Positions 1-6,251 of a stretch of DNA of 20,719 nt are shown here, piece by piece; the first letter of the stretch is position 1; the number at the start of each line of letters is the position of its first letter. The notes beneath the pieces were generated by a model. The model worked only from the letters and a program-made list of their open reading frames with translations. It did not search any database and was not told where the DNA came from. The stretch comes from Prevotella sp. CAG:617 (GTDB lineage Bacteria; Bacteroidota; Bacteroidia; Bacteroidales; Bacteroidaceae), in assembly GCA_000438115.1 (NCBI GenBank), contig FR903579.1:7365-28083 (forward strand), given 5' to 3'. A program made the position numbers and the translations under genes.

Positions 1-563
1 GCTCTTCTGATTCTTTCTTTAAGAGAAATTCAGCTCAATTATTTTACAAGATGATGAGTTTTTTAGGAGCTGATGTGATCTATAATCATGCAGATTATAG
101 ATTAATGAGTAGTCGTAGCGTTAAGGCTTTGATGACATATCCAGAGTGTAATTTGTTTTTGCGTGGTATGGTAAAGACTTTAGGTTTTTCATCAGCATGT
201 GTTTATTATAGCAGAACAGAGCGTAAAGCTGGACAAACAAAATATCCATTGCATAGAATGTTGAGTTTTGCAATAGATGGGGTAACTTCGTTTTCTGTAC
301 GTCCCTTGAGAATGATTGCAGTATTAGGAATGGTTTTTATGTTTATTGCTGTATGTGCTATCGTATATGGACTATATTCTTTTATAACAAATCATGCATT
401 GCCGGGGTGGACCTCGTTATTGATTTCTGTTTGGTTTATAGGAGGAGCAATATTGATGTCTTTGGGCATGATGGGAGAGTATATAGGCAAAATTTATAAA
501 GAAGTTAAAAGGAGACCTCGATATCTAGTAGAAAAAGTTGCCAATCAGTCATCAAATACTTAA
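1..563 (+). CDS. Polyprenyl-phosphate glycosyltransferase, GtrB/DPM-like (3' part only)
   Basis: The reading frame is open from the left edge of the window (frame of base 3), so the gene begins outside and about 187 codons are visible. The visible part is the C-terminal half of a GT2-family enzyme that moves a sugar from a nucleotide donor to a polyprenyl-phosphate carrier at the cytoplasmic membrane. The evidence is the segment FYKMMSFLGADV followed by DYRLMS, which matches the conserved 'DFRLMSR' region of GtrB/DpmA-type enzymes, then FLRGM, then two hydrophobic segments (about bases 310-395 and 415-480), then the usual basic tail KEVKRRPRYLVEK. The N-terminal catalytic GT-A domain with its DXD motif is outside the window. 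The stop overlaps the 3' end of convergent dnaG by 12 bp, and no terminator lies between them. The sugar and acceptor cannot be told from this fragment. Confidence 0.88.
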   Translation, partial: SSDSFFKRNSAQLFYKMMSFLGADVIYNHADYRLMSSRSVKALMTYPECNLFLRGMVKTLGFSSACVYYSRTERKAGQTKYPLHRMLSFAIDGVTSFSVRPLRMIAVLGMVFMFIAVCAIVYGLYSFITNHALPGWTSLLISVWFIGGAILMSLGMMGEYIGKIYKEVKRRPRYLVEKVANQSSNT

Positions 564-2504
564 TACACGCTCTCCAAGAATTTGTGCCATTTGTCGTTCT
601 ATGTTTTTAAGTTGCATGTATTGCTTCATTAAATCGGTGGAAAGTTCTTCATTCTTCGTAATTTCTGGCTGTTGAAGCTTTTGTAAAATATCTTTCATTT
701 GTTGGGTGATAATTGCGTACTTAAGATCTGTCAATATATGGGGTACTGTTTCATATAATCGACTTTCTTCAGATTTGCATTCATTTTCTTGTTGGGTTTT
801 GCTTAATATGTATTGAGTTTCTAATGTCTGTGCCGCAAATAAACTTATGTCAGGGTCAGTGTGACGAAGGAAATATTGTTGTATGTCAAAATCTTCTTCA
901 TGAATATGTTTTAAAACTTCATCGAGAATTTTTCTATATAAGGGAGTGTGAAATTGCAGTTGATCATTATTTAAATCTGTTTGGATGTATTCGGCAACAC
1001 TAATTTCGGTTTGTTGTCCATTTTCGTCTTCTACTGTACCCGCAATTTTAGTGCCATATTTTATTAGAAGTTGAGCTAATAATTTTTCTTCTTCTAATAT
1101 TTTTGATTGGTTTGTCGTTGATTGTACAGTGCTATTTTGATTTTGAACTGTGATTTGAGTCGGATTTTCTTTTTCTTTTTGATTTAGTATATTGATATAA
1201 CCATCTCTTTTTTGTTTTGCAATTTCATCTATAATAATAGCTTCTTCAATATGCATTTGTGTTGCACATTCGTGAGCATACATTTGGCGTACAATAGGGT
1301 TGGGGATTACAGCAATACTTTTTACAATGTCAGAGATGAGTGCTGCTTTCTTGATGGGATCATCATCACTTTCTTGAAGTAATAAATTTGTCTTGAATTT
1401 AATGAAGTCAACTTGGTGGCTTTCAATGAAATCTTTGTATTCTTTCGCTGTGTGTTTGCGTGCGAAACTGTCTGGATCATCTCCATCCGGAAGTAAAAGA
1501 ACCTTGATGTTAAGTCCTTCTGCCAAAAGCATATCAATACCTCTTAATGAAGCTTTTATTCCTGCGCTGTCGCCATCATATAGGATTGTGATGTTTTCTG
1601 TAAAGCGGTGTAAAAGTCGAATTTGTCCCTCGGTAAGTGATGTTCCAGAAGAGGCTACAACATTTTCTATGCCACTTTGATGCATAGAAATAACATCTGT
1701 ATATCCTTCAACTAGAAAGCATCGATTTTCTTTTATAATTGCATGTTTTGCAAAAAATAGCCCATATAGTTCGTGACTTTTATGGTATATTTCAGATTCT
1801 GGTGAATTGACATATTTGGCAACTTTGGAGTTCGTTTGCAAAATACGTCCTCCAAATGCAACAATTCTTCCTGAAACGGAATGTACGGGAAAGATTGTGC
1901 GGCCATGATAGCGGTCAACTAGGTGCTGGTCTTGTGTTTCATAACAAAGACCTGTTTTTAAAAGAAATTCTTTTTTATATCCTTTCGATAGAGCCGTATG
2001 TGCCATATTGGTTTTGCCAGGAAGACAAAAACCAAGTTGAAATTTTTTTATAATATCGTCTCTGAATCCTCTTTCTCTGAAATATGCCATTCCAATAGCC
2101 CTTCCATCTGCGTGATTCCATAAAATGTCTATAAAATAATCACGTGCCCATTCATTTAGAATGAGCATACTTTCACGCTCTGTTTCTGCAGCTTTTTCTT
2201 CTGGGGATAATTCTTTTTCTTCAATTTCAATATTGTATCTTTTGGCAAGGAAACGAAGCGCTTCAGGATATGTCATTTGTTCATGTTCCATAATGAAGTG
2301 TACAACATTTCCTCCCTTTCCGCAACTGAAACATTTGCATAGCTGTTTGGCTGGCGAAACAACAAAACTTGGCGTTTTTTCATTATGAAAAGGGCATAAG
2401 CCCTTATAATTAATACCAGCCTTTTTTAATGTTACAAAATCTTTAACTACATCTACTATATCGGCCGCATCCATTATGCGGGTTATTGTTTCTTTGGAAA
2501 TCAT
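552..2504 (-). CDS. dnaG: DNA primase DnaG
   Basis: This enzyme makes the RNA primers for Okazaki fragments and for replication start, working with the DnaB helicase. The 650-residue length is normal for the phylum. The N-terminal CHC2 zinc finger has ligands C37, H40, C58 and C61. The RNA-polymerase core carries the basic motif DRYHGRTIFPV (about 197-207) and AFGGR. The Toprim domain shows E266-GYTD, then YDGDSAG around D310/D312, and DGDDPD near 340-345 for catalytic metal binding. From about 430 onward the sequence is poorly conserved and Gln/Glu-rich, as expected for the helicase-binding C-terminal domain. The ATG at 2502-2504 is the only sensible start, because the zinc finger begins soon after it. 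The upstream lipoprotein gene ends 26 bp before, so the two are probably co-transcribed. The 3' end overlaps the convergent glycosyltransferase gene. Confidence 0.98.
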   Translation of the reverse strand: MISKETITRIMDAADIVDVVKDFVTLKKAGINYKGLCPFHNEKTPSFVVSPAKQLCKCFSCGKGGNVVHFIMEHEQMTYPEALRFLAKRYNIEIEEKELSPEEKAAETERESMLILNEWARDYFIDILWNHADGRAIGMAYFRERGFRDDIIKKFQLGFCLPGKTNMAHTALSKGYKKEFLLKTGLCYETQDQHLVDRYHGRTIFPVHSVSGRIVAFGGRILQTNSKVAKYVNSPESEIYHKSHELYGLFFAKHAIIKENRCFLVEGYTDVISMHQSGIENVVASSGTSLTEGQIRLLHRFTENITILYDGDSAGIKASLRGIDMLLAEGLNIKVLLLPDGDDPDSFARKHTAKEYKDFIESHQVDFIKFKTNLLLQESDDDPIKKAALISDIVKSIAVIPNPIVRQMYAHECATQMHIEEAIIIDEIAKQKRDGYINILNQKEKENPTQITVQNQNSTVQSTTNQSKILEEEKLLAQLLIKYGTKIAGTVEDENGQQTEISVAEYIQTDLNNDQLQFHTPLYRKILDEVLKHIHEEDFDIQQYFLRHTDPDISLFAAQTLETQYILSKTQQENECKSEESRLYETVPHILTDLKYAIITQQMKDILQKLQQPEITKNEELSTDLMKQYMQLKNIERQMAQILGERVLSI

Positions 2505-2530
2505 GATAAGTTTGATTCTTTAATATAAAC

Positions 2531-2953
2531 TTATTTATGAGTGGATTTTCCGCTCTTAGAGTAATCATTTCGAGTAAAAAGTATTCTTATGAAAGGTGAT
2601 TGCTCATCAGAGTATTTATAAACGTATTCAAAATTTATTCCGTTGTCTTTATAAGATTTTAATTGTACAGAATTTATCAACATTAAAAGCAATTTGCTTC
2701 TAAAATCTGCCTCTTGTGATTCCAATTGAGTCCTGATACTTTCTGTATATGTATTTTTTGTTATAGAGTACCAATAGCAATATGTTTTGCTTTTTTTATC
2801 ATAAGTCGTGCTGTCCAAGGTTATGTATTTATCCATTTTTTGTGGGCAGAAACGTTGTGTATATTCTTTAGCTTCACGTTGACAGCGATTGTCAAAATTT
2901 TCTTGACAGGATGTTATGGCCGCTAATATAACAAAGAAAAAAAGAATTCTCAT
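2531..2953 (-). CDS. Small putative lipoprotein of unknown function
   Basis: This encodes 140 residues that I do not recognise as a named family. The N-terminus is a classic lipoprotein signal: Met-Arg, a hydrophobic run (ILFFFVILAA), then the lipobox ITSC with the acylated cysteine at residue 16, followed by QEN. The mature part is hydrophilic, with two further cysteines near the N-terminus (CQREAKEYTQRFC) and a likely alpha/beta C-terminal half. The protein should be anchored to the inner or outer membrane. Its gene ends 26 bp upstream of dnaG in the same direction, so it may share the dnaG transcript. A TAnnTTTG match lies 31 bp upstream of its ATG. The signal peptide and intact frame support a real gene; a functional link to primase is not implied. 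Confidence 0.8.
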   Translation of the reverse strand: MRILFFFVILAAITSCQENFDNRCQREAKEYTQRFCPQKMDKYITLDSTTYDKKSKTYCYWYSITKNTYTESIRTQLESQEADFRSKLLLMLINSVQLKSYKDNGINFEYVYKYSDEQSPFIRILFTRNDYSKSGKSTHK

Positions 2954-2984
2954 CTTTATGTCGTATTTCAGGGATTTATATTTG

Positions 2985-2992
2985 CAAAGATA
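2985..2992 (-). promoter_or_regulatory. Candidate -7 element for the lipoprotein-dnaG transcript
   Basis: On the minus strand this reads TATCTTTG, an exact match to the Bacteroidota -7 consensus TAnnTTTG. It lies 31 bp upstream of the lipoprotein ATG. There is no convincing TTTG at the expected 19-21 bp further upstream, so the promoter would be weak or factor-dependent. Confidence 0.5.
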
Positions 2993-3283
2993 GTATGATT
3001 TTATGATAGAGAAATTAAAGTTTTGTAGAAAATAGGGTTCATAAATCGTGAAAACATCAAGATAGTATCTTCTTTTTATGTTGGGTACTTATTCGTTAAT
3101 CTTGATAAAACTGCCTGTATAAGTTTTATAGACAGAATTCGTATAGTTATGGAGGCATTTATTTAAGAAACTGGTTGATTAGTAGATGGGGCAATGGGGC
3201 TATTTAAAATTGTTCTTGTCGCATTTTCAGTCGTTTCCCTTTTTTTTCTATTAATTTGTCAATCAATAACTTTACAGTGTTTT

Positions 3284-3313
3284 TCTGTTTATCACTTTTT
3301 ATTCGTATTTTTG
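3284..3313 (+). promoter_or_regulatory. Candidate promoter of the redox protein/glycosyltransferase operon
   Basis: TATTTTTG at 3306-3313 matches the Bacteroidota -7 consensus TAnnTTTG. A degenerate -33 (TCTG, 3284-3287, one mismatch to TTTG) sits 18 bp upstream, slightly short of the usual 19-21. The start codon at 3335 would then follow a leader of roughly 15 nt. Confidence 0.45.
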
Positions 3314-3334
3314 CCTATATAAACATTTTGATAT

Positions 3335-3796
3335 ATGTATGAAGAACGTGTAGCAAAAGCAGTTGCTAATTTTAAGCAAGGATATAATTGTGCGCAGTCA
3401 GTTGTTGCCGCATTTGCCGACATTTATGGTTTTACACCTGAACAAGCCTTTAAAATGGCAGCATCTTTTGGAGGTGGAATAGGGCGTATGAGAATGACGT
3501 GTGGTGCAGCTTGTGGCTTGTTTATGTTAGCTGGTTTAGAAACAGGAACAGTGGAAGGATCTGATCGAAAAGGAAAATCGTATAATTATGAAATTGTACA
3601 AGATCTCGCTGCAAAGTTCAAGGAAATTAATGGTTCTTTGATTTGCGCAGAATTGTTGGGCTTAAATAAAGAAAAGAATATTTCTCCTTATGCGGAAGCG
3701 CGAACGTCAGAATATTATAAAAAACGTCCTTGCGTTGCAATGGTAGAAACTGCAGCTCGACTTTTTGCAGATTTTTTGGAACGACATCGTTCATGA
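3335..3796 (+). CDS. C_GCAxxG_C_C family putative redox protein
   Basis: A 153-residue soluble protein of the C_GCAxxG_C_C family (Pfam group of putative redox-active proteins). Family members are small helical proteins with conserved cysteines that probably bind a metal or act in thiol-disulfide exchange; no reaction is established. The diagnostic pattern is visible: N-terminal YNCAQSV (C19), the glycine-rich FGGGIGRM followed by TCGAACG (C56, C60), then C104 (LICAELLG) and C133 (RPCVAMVE). There is no signal peptide and no membrane segment, so it is cytoplasmic. The start is the first ATG after a TAnnTTTG promoter match. The stop overlaps the next start in an ATGA quartet (3793-3796), which suggests translational coupling with the downstream glycosyltransferase. 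Confidence 0.9.
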   Translation: MYEERVAKAVANFKQGYNCAQSVVAAFADIYGFTPEQAFKMAASFGGGIGRMRMTCGAACGLFMLAGLETGTVEGSDRKGKSYNYEIVQDLAAKFKEINGSLICAELLGLNKEKNISPYAEARTSEYYKKRPCVAMVETAARLFADFLERHRS

Positions 3797-4884
3797 GAAT
3801 ATTATTGTTAGGTGAATATAGTAATGTTCATGCAACTTTAGCCAAAGGGTTAAAAGCTTTGGGGCATGAAGTGGTCTTGGCTTCTGACGGAGATGGATGG
3901 AAGAATTATGTCCGTGATGTTGATTTTTCACGAGGCAGAGGATTTTTAGAAAAAATAAAATTCTTGTTTCGGTTATTAATAAATTTCTACCATTTTAGAA
4001 AATTCGATGTCGTTCAGTTGATAAATCCAATTTTTTTAGAAATAAAGGCAGCTCGGATTTATCCTTTTTATCGTTTTTTGAGAAAGCACAATCGTAAAGT
4101 CTTTCTTTGTGCTTTGGGGATAGATTATTTCTGGATGAAAGTCGGATCAAATGGTCATACATTTCGTTACAGTGATTTCTGTATAGGAGAGCAACCGCGT
4201 AAATATCCTGGTCTAGAAGCTCAACAACAGGATTGGCTTCACGGTAAAAAAGGTATATTGAATCGGTTTATAGCTTCCGATTGTGATGGCATTATTGCAG
4301 GGTTATATGAGTATTATGAAAGTTATAAATTTTATTTTCCTAAAAAGACTACTTTTATACCACTTCCTATAGAATGTTCATCTCAACACAGAGAATCGAG
4401 CCTTTCGAAAATCCGTTTTTTTATTGGAATTCAGAAAACGCGAAATGAATATAAAGGAACTGATATAATGTTGAAAGCATTGCAGATTGTGCATGCAAAA
4501 CGACCTGAGGAGTGTGAAATTGTAAAAGTTGAGTCTGTTCCTTTTGAGCAGTATCGGAAAATGTTGGATTCAAGTGATGTCTTGTTGGACCAACTTTATG
4601 GATATACCCCGGGAATGAATGCATTGTTGGCAATGGAAAAGGGCATAGTCGTGGTTGGTGGCGGCGAACCGGAAAATTACCAGATTTTACATGAAAAGAA
4701 TCTGAAACCAATTGTAAACGTAGAACCTAATTTGCAGAATGTTATTGCACAATTAAACTGGTTGCTTGATCACAAGTCACAATTGGGAAAATTGTCAGTA
4801 GAAAGCCAATTGTATGTGCAGAAACATCATGATTACAGAAATGTTGCGAAACAGTATTTAGAATTTTGGATGCATGGAGCTTGA
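3793..4884 (+). CDS. Glycosyltransferase, GT-B fold (GT4-like)
   Basis: I place the start at the ATG at 3793, giving 363 residues. The frame stays open further upstream, but that extension reads through the previous gene in another frame, and the protein proper begins at MRILLLGEYSNVH, a typical GT-B first strand and glycine loop. The first domain contains GLKALGHEVVLASDGD, the usual pattern of a GT1/GT4 N-terminal Rossmann domain. The second domain (about 205-363) has FFIGIQKTRNEYKGTD, then DVLLDQLYGYTPGMNALLAMEKG and GGGEPENY, the donor-binding region where GT4 enzymes carry the ExxxxxxxE-type motif. There is no signal peptide or membrane segment. It probably transfers a sugar from a nucleotide donor, but donor and acceptor are unknown. 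It overlaps both neighbours, by 4 bp upstream and 11 bp downstream. Confidence 0.85.
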   Translation: MRILLLGEYSNVHATLAKGLKALGHEVVLASDGDGWKNYVRDVDFSRGRGFLEKIKFLFRLLINFYHFRKFDVVQLINPIFLEIKAARIYPFYRFLRKHNRKVFLCALGIDYFWMKVGSNGHTFRYSDFCIGEQPRKYPGLEAQQQDWLHGKKGILNRFIASDCDGIIAGLYEYYESYKFYFPKKTTFIPLPIECSSQHRESSLSKIRFFIGIQKTRNEYKGTDIMLKALQIVHAKRPEECEIVKVESVPFEQYRKMLDSSDVLLDQLYGYTPGMNALLAMEKGIVVVGGGEPENYQILHEKNLKPIVNVEPNLQNVIAQLNWLLDHKSQLGKLSVESQLYVQKHHDYRNVAKQYLEFWMHGA

Positions 4885-5476
4885 TAAATATTTGACTGTT
4901 GATGTAGAAACAACTGTGCAGTTTGTAGAACAGCGCAGCCGGTTTATAGGGTATATAGCTCATGTTGAGAATGAATGTGATGCTTTAGAGTATATTAAGA
5001 ATAAGCGGAATGAATTTCATGATGCCCGCCATGTGTGTTACGCATTTAAGTTACGTGATGGAAGTGTACGTAGTAATGATGATGGAGAACCTTCCGGAAC
5101 TGCAGGCCGTCCAATATTAGGACGTATTGAATCTGCCGGATTGTTGGATGTCGTAGCTGTTGTCATTCGTTATTTTGGTGGAGTGAAGTTAGGGACTAGT
5201 GGATTAATCAAAGCTTATCGTATGGCTACGGAATTGGTGTTAGATGAAGTTCCTATTGTTGAAAGAAATATTTATACTACTATGCGTTGCTCTTTTTATT
5301 ATGAGCAAATGAATTCAGTGATGCAGATGGTAAAGAAATTCAATATAGAAGTACGTGACCGTAGTTATCAAGATACGAAATGCACGTTCATCTTGGGGAT
5401 TAAACCTTCAATGTGTAGTTCTATTATTAGTTATGTTTTAGATTTGCGCAAGGAAATAGAATTAGAGAAAGTGTAA
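4874..5476 (+). CDS. yigZ: YigZ/IMPACT family protein
   Basis: A 200-residue protein of the YigZ/IMPACT (UPF0029) family. These proteins have an N-terminal IMPACT domain related to ribosomal S5/EF-G folds and a C-terminal ferredoxin-like domain; a role in translation control or RNA binding is proposed, but the bacterial function is not settled. The family signature is very clear: ARHVCYAF, then DDGEPSGTAGRPIL (about residues 72-85), then VVAVVIRYFGGVKLGTSGL followed by KAYRMA. The C-terminal part (about 135-200) fits the small YigZ C-terminal domain. Its ATG lies within the end of the upstream glycosyltransferase gene (11-bp overlap). The acetyltransferase gene follows after 5 bp, so it is inside an operon and has no promoter of its own that I can see. 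Confidence 0.95.
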   Translation: MELDKYLTVDVETTVQFVEQRSRFIGYIAHVENECDALEYIKNKRNEFHDARHVCYAFKLRDGSVRSNDDGEPSGTAGRPILGRIESAGLLDVVAVVIRYFGGVKLGTSGLIKAYRMATELVLDEVPIVERNIYTTMRCSFYYEQMNSVMQMVKKFNIEVRDRSYQDTKCTFILGIKPSMCSSIISYVLDLRKEIELEKV

Positions 5477-5481
5477 TTGCA

Positions 5482-6036
5482 ATGGTTGTCAATATCGCAA
5501 TGTGTTTATGTTTAGAGAAGATAGATTCTGACGTGTTAGAAGAACTTTGTCAGTTATATTTGGAGGCTTTTCCAGAAGAAGTGCGTCGCCCTCTGGAAAA
5601 ATGGTTAAAATTGATTGATGAGGAGCCAATGTTTCGGATCTTGACTGTAATGAAAAATGGAAACTTTGTGGGATTTATGACCTATTGGACTTTTCCTGAT
5701 TTTACGTATGTTGAGCATTTTGCAATAAAACCGTCATACCGTGGAGGAGGACTAGGGGGAGTTGCATTGAAACTTTTCCTGGAGTTACAGGAACAGCCTG
5801 TGGTGTTGGAGGTCGAGCTGCCTACAACGTTAATAGCGCAGAAGAGAATCTGTTTTTATGAGAAATATCACTTTGTAAGATTGCCCGAACCGTATCAGCA
5901 ACCTCCTTATCGTAGTGGGGATTCGTGGCTTCCTATGGCCATTATGTATTATTCAAAAGGAAGGTCAATCCCAGAAATAGAAAAAATAAAGAAACTTCTT
6001 TATGAATATGTATATAAGGTGAAAAATAATGCATAA
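5482..6036 (+). CDS. GNAT family N-acetyltransferase
   Basis: A 184-residue enzyme of the GNAT superfamily, which transfers an acetyl group from acetyl-CoA to an amine. The acetyl-CoA pyrophosphate loop is visible as RGGGLGGVAL, fitting R/Q-x-x-G-x-G/A, right after the strand YVEHFAIKPSYR, which is canonical motif A. The following FYEKYHFVRL matches motif B (the 'FYEKxGF' strand). The substrate cannot be inferred. The C-terminus adds a basic helix (IPEIEKIKKLLYEYVYKVKNN) beyond the core. The start at 5482 lies 5 bp after the yigZ stop; a second in-frame ATG at 5500 is also possible. The gene closes the operon, and a hairpin with a T-run begins at its stop codon. Confidence 0.88.
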   Translation: MVVNIAMCLCLEKIDSDVLEELCQLYLEAFPEEVRRPLEKWLKLIDEEPMFRILTVMKNGNFVGFMTYWTFPDFTYVEHFAIKPSYRGGGLGGVALKLFLELQEQPVVLEVELPTTLIAQKRICFYEKYHFVRLPEPYQQPPYRSGDSWLPMAIMYYSKGRSIPEIEKIKKLLYEYVYKVKNNA

Positions 6037-6060
6037 ACAATAAATATGCAATTGTTTTTT
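6035..6060 (+). terminator. Probable Rho-independent terminator after the acetyltransferase gene
   Basis: AAACAAT (6035-6041) pairs with ATTGTTT (6051-6057) around a 9-nt loop, and the T-run continues to 6060. A second short repeat, TGCAT/ATGCA, overlaps it. The stem is AT-rich and therefore weak, but the position right at the stop codon fits a terminator. Confidence 0.5.
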
Positions 6061-6089
6061 GCTAAATATGAAAATATATACGAGATTCT

Positions 6090-6121
6090 TTTGGATAATA
6101 TAATTGTACTTCGTATATTTG
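6090..6121 (+). promoter_or_regulatory. Promoter of the acn-icd-gltA operon
   Basis: TTTG at 6090-6093 and TATATTTG at 6114-6121 are separated by 20 bp. This is an essentially perfect match to the Bacteroidota sigma-ABfr promoter (TTTG, 19-21 bp, TAnnTTTG). It predicts a transcript starting near 6128 with a leader of about 125 nt before the aconitase ATG at 6252. Confidence 0.75.
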
Positions 6122-6210
6122 TGCTGCTTAGTGATAGACAAATGAAACGAAAAAAGCTTTCTTGGTGTAAAAAAGGAAGATTTCTTTGTTTTTATGTGTT
6201 TTTTTGAATA

Positions 6211-6232
6211 TTGATGATTGTTTTATCATCAA
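6211..6232 (+). promoter_or_regulatory. 8-bp hairpin in the aconitase mRNA leader
   Basis: TTGATGAT (6211-6218) and ATCATCAA (6225-6232) form a perfect 8-bp stem with a 6-nt loop, ending 19 nt before the acn start codon. It is AT-rich and followed by a run of A, not T, so it is not a terminator. It could affect ribosome access or bind a protein. The loop (TGTTTT) does not resemble the CAGUGN loop of iron-responsive elements. Confidence 0.4.
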
Positions 6233-6251
6233 AAAACTTAGAGCTACAAGT

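Larger units (their letters stand above)
2954..3334. other. Gene-free divergent intergenic region
   Basis: About 380 bp between the leftward lipoprotein/dnaG pair and the rightward redox-protein operon. I see no ORF of useful length and no tRNA. It holds a promoter match on each side (annotated separately). It also has a separated inverted repeat, ATCAAGAT at 3056-3063 with ATCTTGAT at 3099-3106, which could be a protein site or the ends of a small structured RNA. A weak hairpin lies near 3115-3135 (TATAA/TTATA core, closed by CTG/CAG with a two-base bulge). The right half is T-rich, with a run of eight T at 3240-3247. Confidence 0.6.

Noticed and set aside
1393..1680. 95-codon open frame antisense to dnaG
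   Set aside because: Shadow of the Toprim-encoding part of dnaG; no signal or motif of its own.
2954..3334. tRNA, small gene or mobile-element remnant in the intergenic region
   Set aside because: No cloverleaf, no terminal repeats and no ORF beyond a few codons were found on either strand.
3730..3792. Longer start for the glycosyltransferase
   Set aside because: The extra 21 residues are the redox protein gene read in another frame; MRILLLGEY at 3793 is a normal GT-B N-terminus and shares an ATGA overlap.
6211..6232. Iron-responsive element in the aconitase leader
   Set aside because: The loop is TGTTTT, not CAGUGN, there is no bulged C, and this aconitase is the mitochondrial type and not an IRP1-type protein.
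6186..6251. N-terminal extension of aconitase by 22 residues
   Set aside because: The extension (MFLCVFLNIDDCF...) is unlike aconitase, contains the leader hairpin, and an ATG that fits the family N-terminus lies at 6252.
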